Origin: CAYWOS01 sp964459985
GTDB lineage: Bacteria; Bacillota; Clostridia; Christensenellales; Aristaeellaceae
DNA length: 64,000 bases
Reading direction: 5' to 3'
NCBI GenBank assembly: GCA_964459985.1
Contig: CAYWOS010000001.1
Coordinates: forward strand, 62,001 to 126,000
Under the pieces are notes generated by a model. That model made no database searches and was not told where the DNA came from. It saw only the letters and a program-made list of their open reading frames with translations. Position 1 is the first letter of the stretch, and each line of letters starts with the position of its first letter. Positions 1 through 7,000 of this stretch are shown here, one piece after another. Both the position numbers and the translations under genes were made by a program.

Positions 1-29
1 TTATGCGCGGGAAGCTTTATGCGCGGGAA
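1..29. repeat. 13-bp direct repeat at window edge
   Basis: The word TTATGCGCGGGAA occurs at 1-13 and again at 17-29, just past the 3' end of the acetyltransferase gene. It may be the tail of a longer repeat that continues outside the window. No function can be read from it. Confidence 0.5.
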
Positions 30-40
30 ACGGCGCGAGG

Positions 41-670
41 TCAGAATGCGTTCAAACGCTCGTTCAGCGCCTGATAAAAGAATGATAGATGCAGCCCGTC
101 CACCAGCGCGTGATGGCACAGCAGCGTGACGGGCAGCATGAGGCGGCCACCCTGCCGGTCGTACCGGCCCCAAGTCACGCGCGGGTTGCTGTCCGGCGGG
201 TCGGGCGTCGGCTGGACGATCGCCGTATAGGACATCCACGGCACGCAGGACACAAAGATAAGCGGGAGGGGATCGCTTTCGTTCAAATCGGATGCGTGTT
301 TGGCGCGTTCGTGAAGCGGCGTTGCGTAGGTGAGAAAATCATCAAACGGCTGATTGCACAGAAGCTCGCAGTAGCCGTAGCCGCCGTCCTCGCGCGCGAC
401 GGTATGCGAGGTCGGGCAGACGTCGTATTCGACCGCGCCGCCGTTTTGAATACGTCTGCGCAATTCGGGGACGTCGTTCGCCGCGCCCGCGACGCACCAG
501 AGGAAGCTCAAAAAGAAGGGATGTCCAAGCTTCGTAATCGCTTGCCGGAAACGCGTGATATCCACCGCGCAGGTGACGCCGACATAGGGATTGCGCATGG
601 CGGAAAAGTATGCGAACTGCTCCCTGCGGCTGCCGTTCTGAACATCAACCGGGTGACAAACTGGCGACAT
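41..670 (-). CDS. CatA-like chloramphenicol/xenobiotic O-acetyltransferase
   Basis: A 209-residue protein of the chloramphenicol acetyltransferase fold, close to the usual 210-220 residues. The family transfers acetyl from acetyl-CoA to a hydroxyl group, using the second histidine of HHxxxDG as base. That motif is intact here as HHALVDG at residues 186-192. The N-terminal half has the expected FxxAxxxPYVGVTxxVDIT-type pattern around residues 20-40. The ATG at 668-670 is preceded by GGAGG at 676-680. The gene is transcribed away from a secreted SH3 protein and is preceded by two palindromes that could be operators. Being catalytically complete does not prove chloramphenicol resistance: many Clostridia carry CatA-like proteins of unknown substrate. 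The family call is firm, the substrate is open. Confidence 0.85.
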   Translation of the reverse strand: MSPVCHPVDVQNGSRREQFAYFSAMRNPYVGVTCAVDITRFRQAITKLGHPFFLSFLWCVAGAANDVPELRRRIQNGGAVEYDVCPTSHTVAREDGGYGYCELLCNQPFDDFLTYATPLHERAKHASDLNESDPLPLIFVSCVPWMSYTAIVQPTPDPPDSNPRVTWGRYDRQGGRLMLPVTLLCHHALVDGLHLSFFYQALNERLNAF

Positions 671-680
671 ACGCGACCTC

Positions 681-712
681 CGTAATATATTACGTATTTA
701 TTACGTTCGTAA
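681..712. promoter_or_regulatory. Paired palindromes, candidate operator in front of the acetyltransferase
   Basis: A perfect 14-bp palindrome CGTAATATATTACG (681-694) is followed six bases later by the dyad TTACG-TT-CGTAA (701-712). Both are built from the same half-site TTACG/CGTAA. The first palindrome abuts the acetyltransferase Shine-Dalgarno (GGAGG, 676-680), so a bound repressor would block both transcription and initiation. The regulator is not encoded next to it. Confidence 0.5.
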
Positions 713-801
713 CATAATGATCAGGGAATGGAGAGGGATAGTCCGAGAGAATACCGCGCGATTGTGACGAATATGTTACAATTATTGCGTGTTGATAGGC
801 G

Positions 802-830
802 TTGACAGGCGCGGAAGCCGATGCTATAAT
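802..830 (+). promoter_or_regulatory. Sigma-A promoter of the SH3 protein gene
   Basis: Consensus -35 TTGACA at 802-807 and -10 TATAAT at 825-830 with a 17-bp spacer, about 40 bases upstream of the start codon. Confidence 0.85.
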
Positions 831-869
831 TATTACGAAAAGATTAACAATTGTGACACGGAGGGATGA

Positions 870-1421
870 ATGATGAAACGGATCGCTGTCGTATCGCTTG
901 TGCTGGTTTGCTGCCTGGCGTGCGCGCTCGGCGAAGCGTCGCAGGCGTTTGTCCGCGCGGACGGCGCGAGGCTGCCCATGCGATGGATGCCGCTCGCGTC
1001 CTCGTCCGTCGTTTCCTACATCCCCGACGGCGCGGCCGTTTCCGTGGAGGAGGAGCGGGACGGCTGGTGCTTTGTGACCTATGACCGCCGGAGCGGTTAC
1101 GTGCCGTCGCGGTATCTCATGCGTGAGCCGGAGGAAATCGGTGACGCGTTTGTCTGCGCGGCGTCCGCTTCGCCCGACGCGCCGCTTCCCCTGACGCAAA
1201 ACCGCGCGCGGGACATCGCCGACGCCGCGCTCGCCCGCGTTTATCCCGACTTCCTGCCGTCCGAATACGGCGTCGTTCAGGTGACCTACCGCGAGGACAC
1301 GCAGGATTACGGGACGTATTACGGCTTTGAGTACTTCTGCGCCGACGGCAGCCGATCCTATCGATGCGTCGTGGACGCCTACACGGGCGGAATTCTGAAG
1401 CTCATCCCGCCGCAGCAGTAA
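870..1421 (+). CDS. Secreted SH3b protein with a PepSY-like C-terminal region
   Basis: A 183-residue exported protein. Residues 1-22 form a signal peptide with a hydrophobic core (VVSLVLVCCLACALG). Residues 26-75 resemble a bacterial SH3 domain, with tryptophan and tyrosine at the usual strand positions (GWCFVTYD) and a closing GYVPSRYL. The last 75 residues (ARDIADAALARVYPDF and onward, ending in VDAYTGGILKL) look like a PepSY-type module. Two ATG codons lie in tandem (870 and 873). The second is better spaced from GGAGGG at 860-865. It probably acts at the cell surface, binding wall peptide or modulating a protease. The partner is unknown. It has its own promoter and terminator, so it is monocistronic. 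Confidence 0.7.
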   Translation: MMKRIAVVSLVLVCCLACALGEASQAFVRADGARLPMRWMPLASSSVVSYIPDGAAVSVEEERDGWCFVTYDRRSGYVPSRYLMREPEEIGDAFVCAASASPDAPLPLTQNRARDIADAALARVYPDFLPSEYGVVQVTYREDTQDYGTYYGFEYFCADGSRSYRCVVDAYTGGILKLIPPQQ

Positions 1422-1437
1422 CGCGAAAGAGCACCTT

Positions 1438-1464
1438 GCGGGGCGATGACGCCCCGCTTTCATT
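1438..1464 (+). terminator. Intrinsic terminator after the SH3 gene
   Basis: Perfect 8-bp stem GCGGGGCG/CGCCCCGC closed by the loop ATGA and followed by TTTCATT. Confidence 0.8.
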
Positions 1465-1523
1465 ATACCGTCCGCCGCGCCGGTGTCAAGCCCGGTTTCA
1501 GGATATCCGCGTTCTCTTCGCGC

Positions 1524-1552
1524 TTTACAAAAGCCTCGGGAAATGCTATGAT
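1524..1552 (+). promoter_or_regulatory. Promoter of the DUF368 gene
   Basis: TTTACA at 1524-1529 and TATGAT at 1547-1552, 17-bp spacer, about 80 bases before the chosen start. Confidence 0.6.
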
Positions 1553-1632
1553 ATCACAGAAAATCCCATCGGCGCATGGCGCGGCGGCGCCGCGCATACC
1601 ATACCACGAAGAAAACGGGCGGAGGAACGGTT

Positions 1633-2493
1633 ATGAGCGAAAAAACCAAAGCAATTGATTACAATCATATGACGCCGGCGCAGTGGCTGATGCGTTTGCT
1701 GCACGGCGCGCTGATCGGCGTAGGCTCGATCCTACCGGGCGTGAGCGGCGGCGTGATGTGCGTGCTGTTCGGTATCTATCAGCCCATGATGGCGCTGCTC
1801 GCGCACCCGTTTCAGGCGTTCAAAAAGTATTACAGGCTGTTCATTCCCGTCGGTATCGGCTTCGTGCTTGGCTTTGTCGGGCTGGCGAAGCTGGTCGAGT
1901 GGGCGTTCGGCGAGAACTCGAACATCGCGGTTTGCCTTTTCCTCGGCTTGATCGCGGGCACCGTTCCTTCTTTATGGCGCGAAGCGGGCGAGCGCGGTAG
2001 AAAGCGCGTTGACTACATCGCCATGGCGATCGCGTTTACCGCGCTGATCCTGATCCTGACGCTGTTCCGCGGTGCGTCGTCTGTCGTCTCGACGCCCAAC
2101 GGCTGGTGGTATCTGTTCTGCGGCGCGGTCTGGGGATTGTCGCTGATCGTGCCCGGGCTGTCCAGCAGCACGATTCTGATCTTCATGGGCTTGTACGAGC
2201 CGCTCACGGGCGCGATCGGCAGGCTGGATATCGCCGCGATACTGCCGTTTGTGATCGGTATTCTCGCCGTGGCGTTCGGGCTGGCGAAGCCGGTTGAAAA
2301 GATGCTCGAAAAGGAGTACTCGCTCAGCCGCCACATCATTTGCGGCATTGTGCTCGCGTCGGCGGTCATGATCCTGCCGACATCCCTGAACGGCTTTGGC
2401 GAAATCGCGCTCTGCGTCGTTTGCTTCGCGGTTGGATTTGTCGGCGCGATCTGGCTTGACCGTTTCGGGCAAAAGATTAACGCGGGTCAATAG
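1633..2493 (+). CDS. DUF368 membrane protein, probable undecaprenyl-phosphate translocase (PopT type)
   Basis: A 286-residue polytopic membrane protein of the DUF368 family. Members of DUF368 were shown in other bacteria to return undecaprenyl phosphate to the inner leaflet for reuse in wall synthesis. That role is known for the family, not shown here. The family hallmark is two internally similar halves, each with a PGVSGG- or PGLSSS-like loop. Both are visible (GSILPGVSGGVM near residue 35 and LIVPGLSSSTIL near residue 178). I count about eight hydrophobic segments. The reading frame opens upstream at 1576, but the ATG at 1633 follows GGAGG (1621-1625) and begins the conserved region. It has its own promoter and terminator. 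Confidence 0.85.
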   Translation: MSEKTKAIDYNHMTPAQWLMRLLHGALIGVGSILPGVSGGVMCVLFGIYQPMMALLAHPFQAFKKYYRLFIPVGIGFVLGFVGLAKLVEWAFGENSNIAVCLFLGLIAGTVPSLWREAGERGRKRVDYIAMAIAFTALILILTLFRGASSVVSTPNGWWYLFCGAVWGLSLIVPGLSSSTILIFMGLYEPLTGAIGRLDIAAILPFVIGILAVAFGLAKPVEKMLEKEYSLSRHIICGIVLASAVMILPTSLNGFGEIALCVVCFAVGFVGAIWLDRFGQKINAGQ

Positions 2494-2512
2494 CGCGATC
2501 AGGTATCTTAAG

Positions 2513-2547
2513 GGCTGCCGCGCGTTATGCGGCGGCCTTTTTCTTTT
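2513..2547 (+). terminator. Terminator of the DUF368 gene, embedded in the opposite coding end
   Basis: Stem GGCTGCCGC/GCGGCGGCC (one mismatch) with a 7-base loop, then TTTTTCTTTT. The T-tract also encodes the Lys-rich tail of the convergent ECF protein (EKKKAAA), so the terminator and the last codons of that gene share DNA. Confidence 0.8.
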
Positions 2548-3073
2548 CCGGCGGCATGACGTTCGCCTTGCGCAGCCCAAGCACGATCAGCGGAATCAGC
2601 GCGATGTGACAGATAATGCCCGGAACGGCGCTCGTGAACGCGCCCGCCAGAAACATATCGAAGGTGAACGCCGATCCGCCGAGTCCCGCGATCAGAAAGC
2701 GTATCAGTCCCCACGCGGCGCGGCCCGAGAGCATGGCGATCACAAGCGCGATATAGAGAAAAACCGTCCGTTTGGGCAACAGCGCGTACATCCATCCCGA
2801 TACCGCGCCGTAGGTCGCAAGCTCCAGCGACATGGCGACCGCCGTGGGGAACAGGGGAGGCATGCCGAAGATCAACGAGCGCAGAAGCGGCGCGATCAGC
2901 CCGATCAGCGCGCCGTACGGCCAGCCGCAGACAAAGCCGCACAGCAGAACGGGAATGTGCATGGGCGACAGCGCGCTGCCGATGGCGGGGATCTGGCCGG
3001 TCAGGAACGGGAGCGCGAGGCACAGCGCGAGGAAAAGCGCCGCCAGCGTCAGGCGTTTGATGTCGGTTTTCAT
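2525..3073 (-). CDS. ECF transporter S component (substrate-capture subunit)
   Basis: A 182-residue membrane protein with six hydrophobic segments, the normal size for an energy-coupling-factor S component. It captures a vitamin-like substrate and works with a shared EcfA/A'/T module, which is not in this window. Family signatures include the N-terminal AALFLALCLALPF and the loop around residues 38-70 (LSPMHIPVLLCGF, then APLLRSLIFGMPPLFPTA). The same frame stays open upstream to 3199, but those 42 codons are the untranslated leader. The ATG at 3071-3073 follows AAAGGAG. The substrate cannot be read from sequence. The leader upstream contains a terminator and alternative hairpins, so expression is probably ligand-controlled. 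Confidence 0.8.
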   Translation of the reverse strand: MKTDIKRLTLAALFLALCLALPFLTGQIPAIGSALSPMHIPVLLCGFVCGWPYGALIGLIAPLLRSLIFGMPPLFPTAVAMSLELATYGAVSGWMYALLPKRTVFLYIALVIAMLSGRAAWGLIRFLIAGLGGSAFTFDMFLAGAFTSAVPGIICHIALIPLIVLGLRKANVMPPEKKKAAA

Positions 3074-3095
3074 GTGAAACACTCCTTTCGATATA

Positions 3096-3217
3096 AGAAA
3101 AAGCGCCTCTTTCATCCGAAAGAAAGACGCCTTCATGGCATCATCGTCGCTGAAACGCTCGCCCTGCATCGGAGGCTTGACCACCGACGGCCGCTTCATG
3201 CGCCCGCTTGGCTCGCT
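3096..3217 (-). promoter_or_regulatory. Attenuated leader of the ECF gene, candidate riboswitch of unassigned class
   Basis: The RNA between the promoter and the start codon is about 144 nt. Reading the minus strand it holds: a CGC-AUGAA-GCG hairpin (3202-3192); a 9-bp stem with CAA loop and one mismatch (3188-3168); a second AUGAA-loop hairpin GAUGCC/GGCGUC (3142-3126); and an intrinsic terminator (3130-3103) followed by UUUUUCUU. The GGCGUC arm of the second AUGAA hairpin is also the 5' arm of the terminator, so the two cannot form together. I do not recognise a TPP, FMN, THF, preQ1 or cobalamin signature. Confidence 0.55.
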
Positions 3218-3223
3218 GGGATT

Positions 3224-3252
3224 ATTCTATCAAAGGCAATCGGGACTGTCAA
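3224..3252 (-). promoter_or_regulatory. Promoter of the ECF S-component leader
   Basis: On the minus strand, TTGACA (3252-3247), 17-bp spacer, TAGAAT (3229-3224). Predicted start near 3217. Confidence 0.75.
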
Positions 3253-3271
3253 CGACAAAATGCGAAATACT

Positions 3272-3345
3272 TTGGCGAACGGCAGGCGATATGGTATACT
3301 GTTCAGGAATCCGCAGGATTCCGGGTCGGCGGGCGCGGAGCGCGC
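3272..3345 (+). promoter_or_regulatory. Promoter and conserved leader of the DUF3842 gene
   Basis: TTGGCG (3272-3277), 17-bp spacer, extended -10 TGGTATACT (3292-3300). A hairpin GGAATCC-GCA-GGATTCC follows at 3306-3322. The segment 3292-3337 matches the glgB promoter-leader at 60600-60645 at about 41 of 46 positions. Both leaders end in AAGGCGGTG as ribosome-binding site. Confidence 0.7.
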
Positions 3346-3380
3346 GCTGACAAACACAAATCAAAGGCGGTGCGTATCTC

Positions 3381-3791
3381 ATGAACGTATTGATCATCGA
3401 CGGACAGGGCGGCAGAATCGGAAAGCAGTTGGTCGCCGCCGTCAGGAAGGAATCGCCCGGCGCGAGGATATACGCGGTGGGCACCAACAGCGCGGCGACG
3501 GAAGCCATGCTCGGCGCGGGCGCCGATTATGCGGCGACGGGCGAGAACGCCGCGCGCGTGTGCGCGGCGAAAGCCGACGTGATCGCCGGTCCGATCGGCA
3601 TTGCCATCGCCGATTCATTGCTCGGAGAAGTGACGCCCGCCATGGCGGCCGTCGTCGGCGCCAGCGCGGCGCGGAAGGTGTATATCCCGATGAACCTGTG
3701 CGATCATTATATCGTCGGCGTCGCCGATCTGCCCATGAGCAGGCTGATCGCGCTCGCGGCGGCAAAAATCGCGGAGGCCGGCGATGCCTGA
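3381..3791 (+). CDS. DUF3842 family protein
   Basis: A 136-residue soluble protein matching DUF3842, a Clostridia family of unknown role. It opens with a nucleotide-binding-like turn (VLIIDGQGGRIGKQLV, residues 3-18) resembling the first strand-loop-helix of a Rossmann fold. It goes on with alternating strands and alanine-rich helices (GAGADYAATGENAARV, GIAIADSLLGEVTP) and ends in a conserved CDHYIVGVADLP segment. The ATG follows AAAGGCGGTG. Its last codons overlap the start of the kinase-like gene by 8 bases, implying translational coupling. A dinucleotide or nucleotide ligand is plausible but not shown. Confidence 0.8.
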   Translation: MNVLIIDGQGGRIGKQLVAAVRKESPGARIYAVGTNSAATEAMLGAGADYAATGENAARVCAAKADVIAGPIGIAIADSLLGEVTPAMAAVVGASAARKVYIPMNLCDHYIVGVADLPMSRLIALAAAKIAEAGDA

Positions 3792-4878
3792 CGAGAATAT
3801 GTCCCAAACGCCGCGCTGCGAGATGGCATGGGACGGCCCGGAAACGTTGGACGCGGACGCCGCGCTGGCGCTGCATTGCGCGCGATATCCCGTGATGGGC
3901 GCGCGGGACGCGCTGAAGCTCCTGTATCAGCGCGCGTTCGGATGCGGGCATTTTGTGACCGATTTTGACGCGTGTTTCGCGCGCGTGCGCGATGAATCGG
4001 CCGTCTGCGCGGAAGCGGCGACGCTGCTCGAACCGATCGGCAACGGGTATTCACGGCTGTATCTCGGCAGCGCGCGGCAGGCGGGGATATCGCCGTGGCT
4101 GGTTGCGCGGCTGTTCTTTTTGTCCGCCGAGCGCGGACGCGGTTCGGCGGAAACGCTTTTGCGCGAGGCGGAGCTTGCAAAAAGACATTTTCATGGCAAG
4201 GAGATCGACGCGTTGATCGCCGAGGCGGTCGATTCCGATTTCGCGCCGTTTTCCCATACCGACGCGTACCGCCGCGCGTATCGCCCCGCATATCGCGTGA
4301 TTTTATCGAAATTCGGGCGCATCCTGCCGCTTCTTGACGCGATTGATCGAAAACGCAGGGAAAAGCCGGTCGCCGTCGCCGTGGACGGACGCTGCGGCGC
4401 GGGAAAAACGACGCTCGCGGCGGCGCTATCCGACGTGTTTTGCTGTCCGGTCGTCCATATGGATGATTTCTTTCTGCCGCCCGAAATGCGCGGCGACAAG
4501 CGGCTTTTGTCGCCCGGCGGCAACGTGCACATCGAGCGTTTCTGCGGCGAGGTCGCGCCGCGCATCGGGCGCGGAGAAGCGTTTACGTACGGCGTGTTCG
4601 ATTGCGGACAAGGGCGCGTTACGCGCCGCCGGGCGATCCCCGCGAGCGACATTCTGATCGTTGAAGGCTCGTACTCGCTGCATCCGAAAATCGCCGGACT
4701 GTACGATATCAAAGTATTCTGCGATATCGGGAAGGAAGCGCAGCTTATGCGACTCGCCGCGCGCGATCCCGAACGCCTTGACGCCTTTATCAATCGCTGG
4801 ATTCCGATGGAGGAGGCGTACTTCAGCGCGTATTCCGTCAGGGACACATGCGGCTTTATCTTGTCAGCAGGTAGATGA
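3784..4878 (+). CDS. Uridine-kinase-like P-loop protein with an extra N-terminal domain
   Basis: A 364-residue two-part protein. Residues 190-364 form a uridine kinase/phosphoribulokinase-type P-loop domain: Walker A GRCGAGKTT near residue 203, then VVHMDDFFLP (the acidic substrate site) and VEGSYSLHP. The N-terminal 185 residues (beginning ALHCARYPVMGARDALKLLYQ) form a helical domain I do not recognise, with a conserved-looking FGCGHFV. Uridine kinases proper are about 210 residues, so this is a fusion and the substrate may differ. It is translationally coupled to DUF3842. Its 3' end overlaps the convergent antiporter gene by 23 bases, so the two transcripts are complementary at their tails. 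Confidence 0.7.
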   Translation: MPDENMSQTPRCEMAWDGPETLDADAALALHCARYPVMGARDALKLLYQRAFGCGHFVTDFDACFARVRDESAVCAEAATLLEPIGNGYSRLYLGSARQAGISPWLVARLFFLSAERGRGSAETLLREAELAKRHFHGKEIDALIAEAVDSDFAPFSHTDAYRRAYRPAYRVILSKFGRILPLLDAIDRKRREKPVAVAVDGRCGAGKTTLAAALSDVFCCPVVHMDDFFLPPEMRGDKRLLSPGGNVHIERFCGEVAPRIGRGEAFTYGVFDCGQGRVTRRRAIPASDILIVEGSYSLHPKIAGLYDIKVFCDIGKEAQLMRLAARDPERLDAFINRWIPMEEAYFSAYSVRDTCGFILSAGR

Positions 4879-6985
4879 GCGTCGCCATCAGACCGATTGA
4901 AAACATCAGCAGGCTGAAGGACAAACTGCGGGATATATGCCGCCCCGAGCGGTCGAGCGTTTCCATCGCGGCGGCGAGGGCGTACACGAATTTGGTTTTG
5001 ATGGGACGTTTTTTGCAGAGCGTTTTGTTCAGCAGCGCCGCGCCGCGATCCATCAGCGTGCCCAGCGCATACGTCAGGCGATTGCCCACGGGCGGCGGCG
5101 TGCGCGGGCGCAGCGCGGCGAAGACCGTCCGCTTGCAGCCAAGCGCGATCCAATCGGTCAGGCTGTCGGTCAGACGCGCGAAGAACGTGCCGACGGCGCG
5201 CAGCGCGGGCAGCAGCGCGCGATCGGTCAGCGCGTCGAAAAGCGACGCGACGCCGCCGAGCGCCCGGAGCAGGATCGATATAACCGGGCGATACACGGCG
5301 TTTTCGAGATCAAGCCATTCGGGACGTCGGTCGACCCAGACGCGCAAACCGCTCTCGTCCCTGCGCGTCAGGAGATACCGCGCGATCACGGCGTAGACAA
5401 ACGCGCCGATCAGGATGGATTTGCCCGCGCCGAGCAGGTTTTCAAGGGAAAAGTACGCGACCGATCGGGTTTCCGCGCGCATGAACGGCGCGGCGAGCGA
5501 TGATATGCCCGTCATGAACACGTCGGGCAGCAGCCCGAAAAGGGGAATGAGCAGCGCGGGCACGGCGAGCGCGAGGCGGGATAAGGGCCTGATATATGCC
5601 GTCCGCGCGTCGTACTCGGCCTGCAATTGGGGATGCTTTTGCACAAAAACGGTGACGAACAGCTTGGTCATGTAGGCGAGCGTCAGTCCTCCGCTCACGA
5701 TAAACAGCACCTCGGTCAAGCGATACGGCGCGGCGTTCGACGCCTCGGCAATGTATTCAAGAAGCGCCTCATGAATGAGCGATTTGCCGATGTAGCCGCT
5801 GAACAGGGGAACGCCCGATATGCCCAGCGCGCCCGAGAGAAAGCAGAGCATCAGGAAGGGCTTGTTCCTGCCAAACCCGCGAATGTCATTGAGATTCAGC
5901 TTGTGCAGGTTCATATACACGACGCCGGCGCACAGAAACAGCGTCAGCTTGAACAGGCTGTGATTGACCATATAGATGATCGTGCCCTGCGCGGCGAGCG
6001 CGCTCTCGCCGCCGAGCAGCGGCTGCAGCGCGACGCCGATCAGGATGAACCCGATCTGGCTCATCGACGAGCAGGCGAGCGTGCGCTTGAGATCGACGGA
6101 CAAGAGCGCCAGCAGCGCGCCCAGAACCATCGTCGACGCGCCCAGCGCCAGCATGACGCTGCCGAACGCCTGATCGCGCCGGAACAGATTGCACGCGACA
6201 ACCAGAATGCCAAAGACGCCCGTCTTGGTCAGGATGCCCGAAAGCAGCGCGCTGGCGGGCGCGGGCGCGACGGGATGCGCCTTGGGCAGCCAGATATGAA
6301 GCGGGAACATGCCCGCCTTCGCGCCGAAGCCGAACACGATCAGGCCGCCCGCGAGATATAGCGGCGCGGGATTGGCCAGTGAGGACGACAGCAGCATTTG
6401 AGCATACATACCGTCGAACGACAGCGTGCCGAGGCGACGATACAGCAGGAATAAGCCCATCAGCGTCGCCATGCCGCCGATGACGGCGACGGCGAGATAG
6501 GTTTTCGCCGCGCGCATGGCGGCGGGTTTCTCATCGTGCGCCACCCACGCGTAGCTTGTGAAGGACATGATTTCAAAAGAGATAAACGTGGTGTACAGAT
6601 CGTCCGACAGGAACACGCCGAGCGTCGCGCCGAGCGTCATCAGAGTGAAAAAATGATAGCGGTTCCTGTTCCGATAATGCGCGAAGTACTCGGGAGAGAA
6701 CAGCGCCGTCGACGCCCACATGAGCGCCGCGACGGTCAGGTAGACGGCGCGGAAGCCGTCGAGCCGCATATGCAGTCCCAGTCCGCAAAATCCCTCGGCG
6801 GCAAACGGCGCGATTTCGCGCCCGGCTGCCGTATACGCGAGCAGCAGAACGGCCGTGAGCAGAACAAGCGCCGTCAGCGCGGCGGCGAAGGCGTCGCGCG
6901 CCTTTTCCGATCGTCTGCCGATCAGGAAGGAAAGAACGGCGCCGCCCATGGGCGCGAACACCAGGAACGGAAGCATCAGGTTCAT
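4856..6985 (-). CDS. NuoL/MrpA-like proton-translocating membrane subunit, long form
   Basis: A 709-residue proton-conducting membrane subunit (Proton_antipo_M family), last gene of the Mrp-like operon. The antiporter core occupies roughly residues 1-490. It has the helix-5 glutamate in SFEIMSF, the lysine in FGAKAGMFPLHIWLP, and a second lysine in NHSLFKLTLFLC, which are the residues that carry protons in complex I homologues. A further 200 residues contain two or three extra membrane segments separated by a basic, amphipathic stretch. This recalls the C-terminal extensions of NuoL and MrpA, but is not clearly the same. It starts at an ATG preceded by GGAAGGAGAG, 15 bases after the upstream gene. 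The 3' end overlaps the convergent kinase-like gene. Confidence 0.85.
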   Translation of the reverse strand: MNLMLPFLVFAPMGGAVLSFLIGRRSEKARDAFAAALTALVLLTAVLLLAYTAAGREIAPFAAEGFCGLGLHMRLDGFRAVYLTVAALMWASTALFSPEYFAHYRNRNRYHFFTLMTLGATLGVFLSDDLYTTFISFEIMSFTSYAWVAHDEKPAAMRAAKTYLAVAVIGGMATLMGLFLLYRRLGTLSFDGMYAQMLLSSSLANPAPLYLAGGLIVFGFGAKAGMFPLHIWLPKAHPVAPAPASALLSGILTKTGVFGILVVACNLFRRDQAFGSVMLALGASTMVLGALLALLSVDLKRTLACSSMSQIGFILIGVALQPLLGGESALAAQGTIIYMVNHSLFKLTLFLCAGVVYMNLHKLNLNDIRGFGRNKPFLMLCFLSGALGISGVPLFSGYIGKSLIHEALLEYIAEASNAAPYRLTEVLFIVSGGLTLAYMTKLFVTVFVQKHPQLQAEYDARTAYIRPLSRLALAVPALLIPLFGLLPDVFMTGISSLAAPFMRAETRSVAYFSLENLLGAGKSILIGAFVYAVIARYLLTRRDESGLRVWVDRRPEWLDLENAVYRPVISILLRALGGVASLFDALTDRALLPALRAVGTFFARLTDSLTDWIALGCKRTVFAALRPRTPPPVGNRLTYALGTLMDRGAALLNKTLCKKRPIKTKFVYALAAAMETLDRSGRHISRSLSFSLLMFSIGLMATLIYLLTR

Positions 6986-7000
6986 GCTCTCTCTCCTTCC

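Noticed and set aside
3217..3240. Start of the ECF gene at the upstream ATG (3199)
   Set aside because: The extra 42 codons are the structured leader with terminator; the conserved protein begins at 3073 with a good ribosome-binding site.
2396..3895. 499-residue plus-strand open frame
   Set aside because: Crosses the convergent DUF368/ECF genes and DUF3842 in the wrong frame, with Arg/Gln-rich filler sequence.
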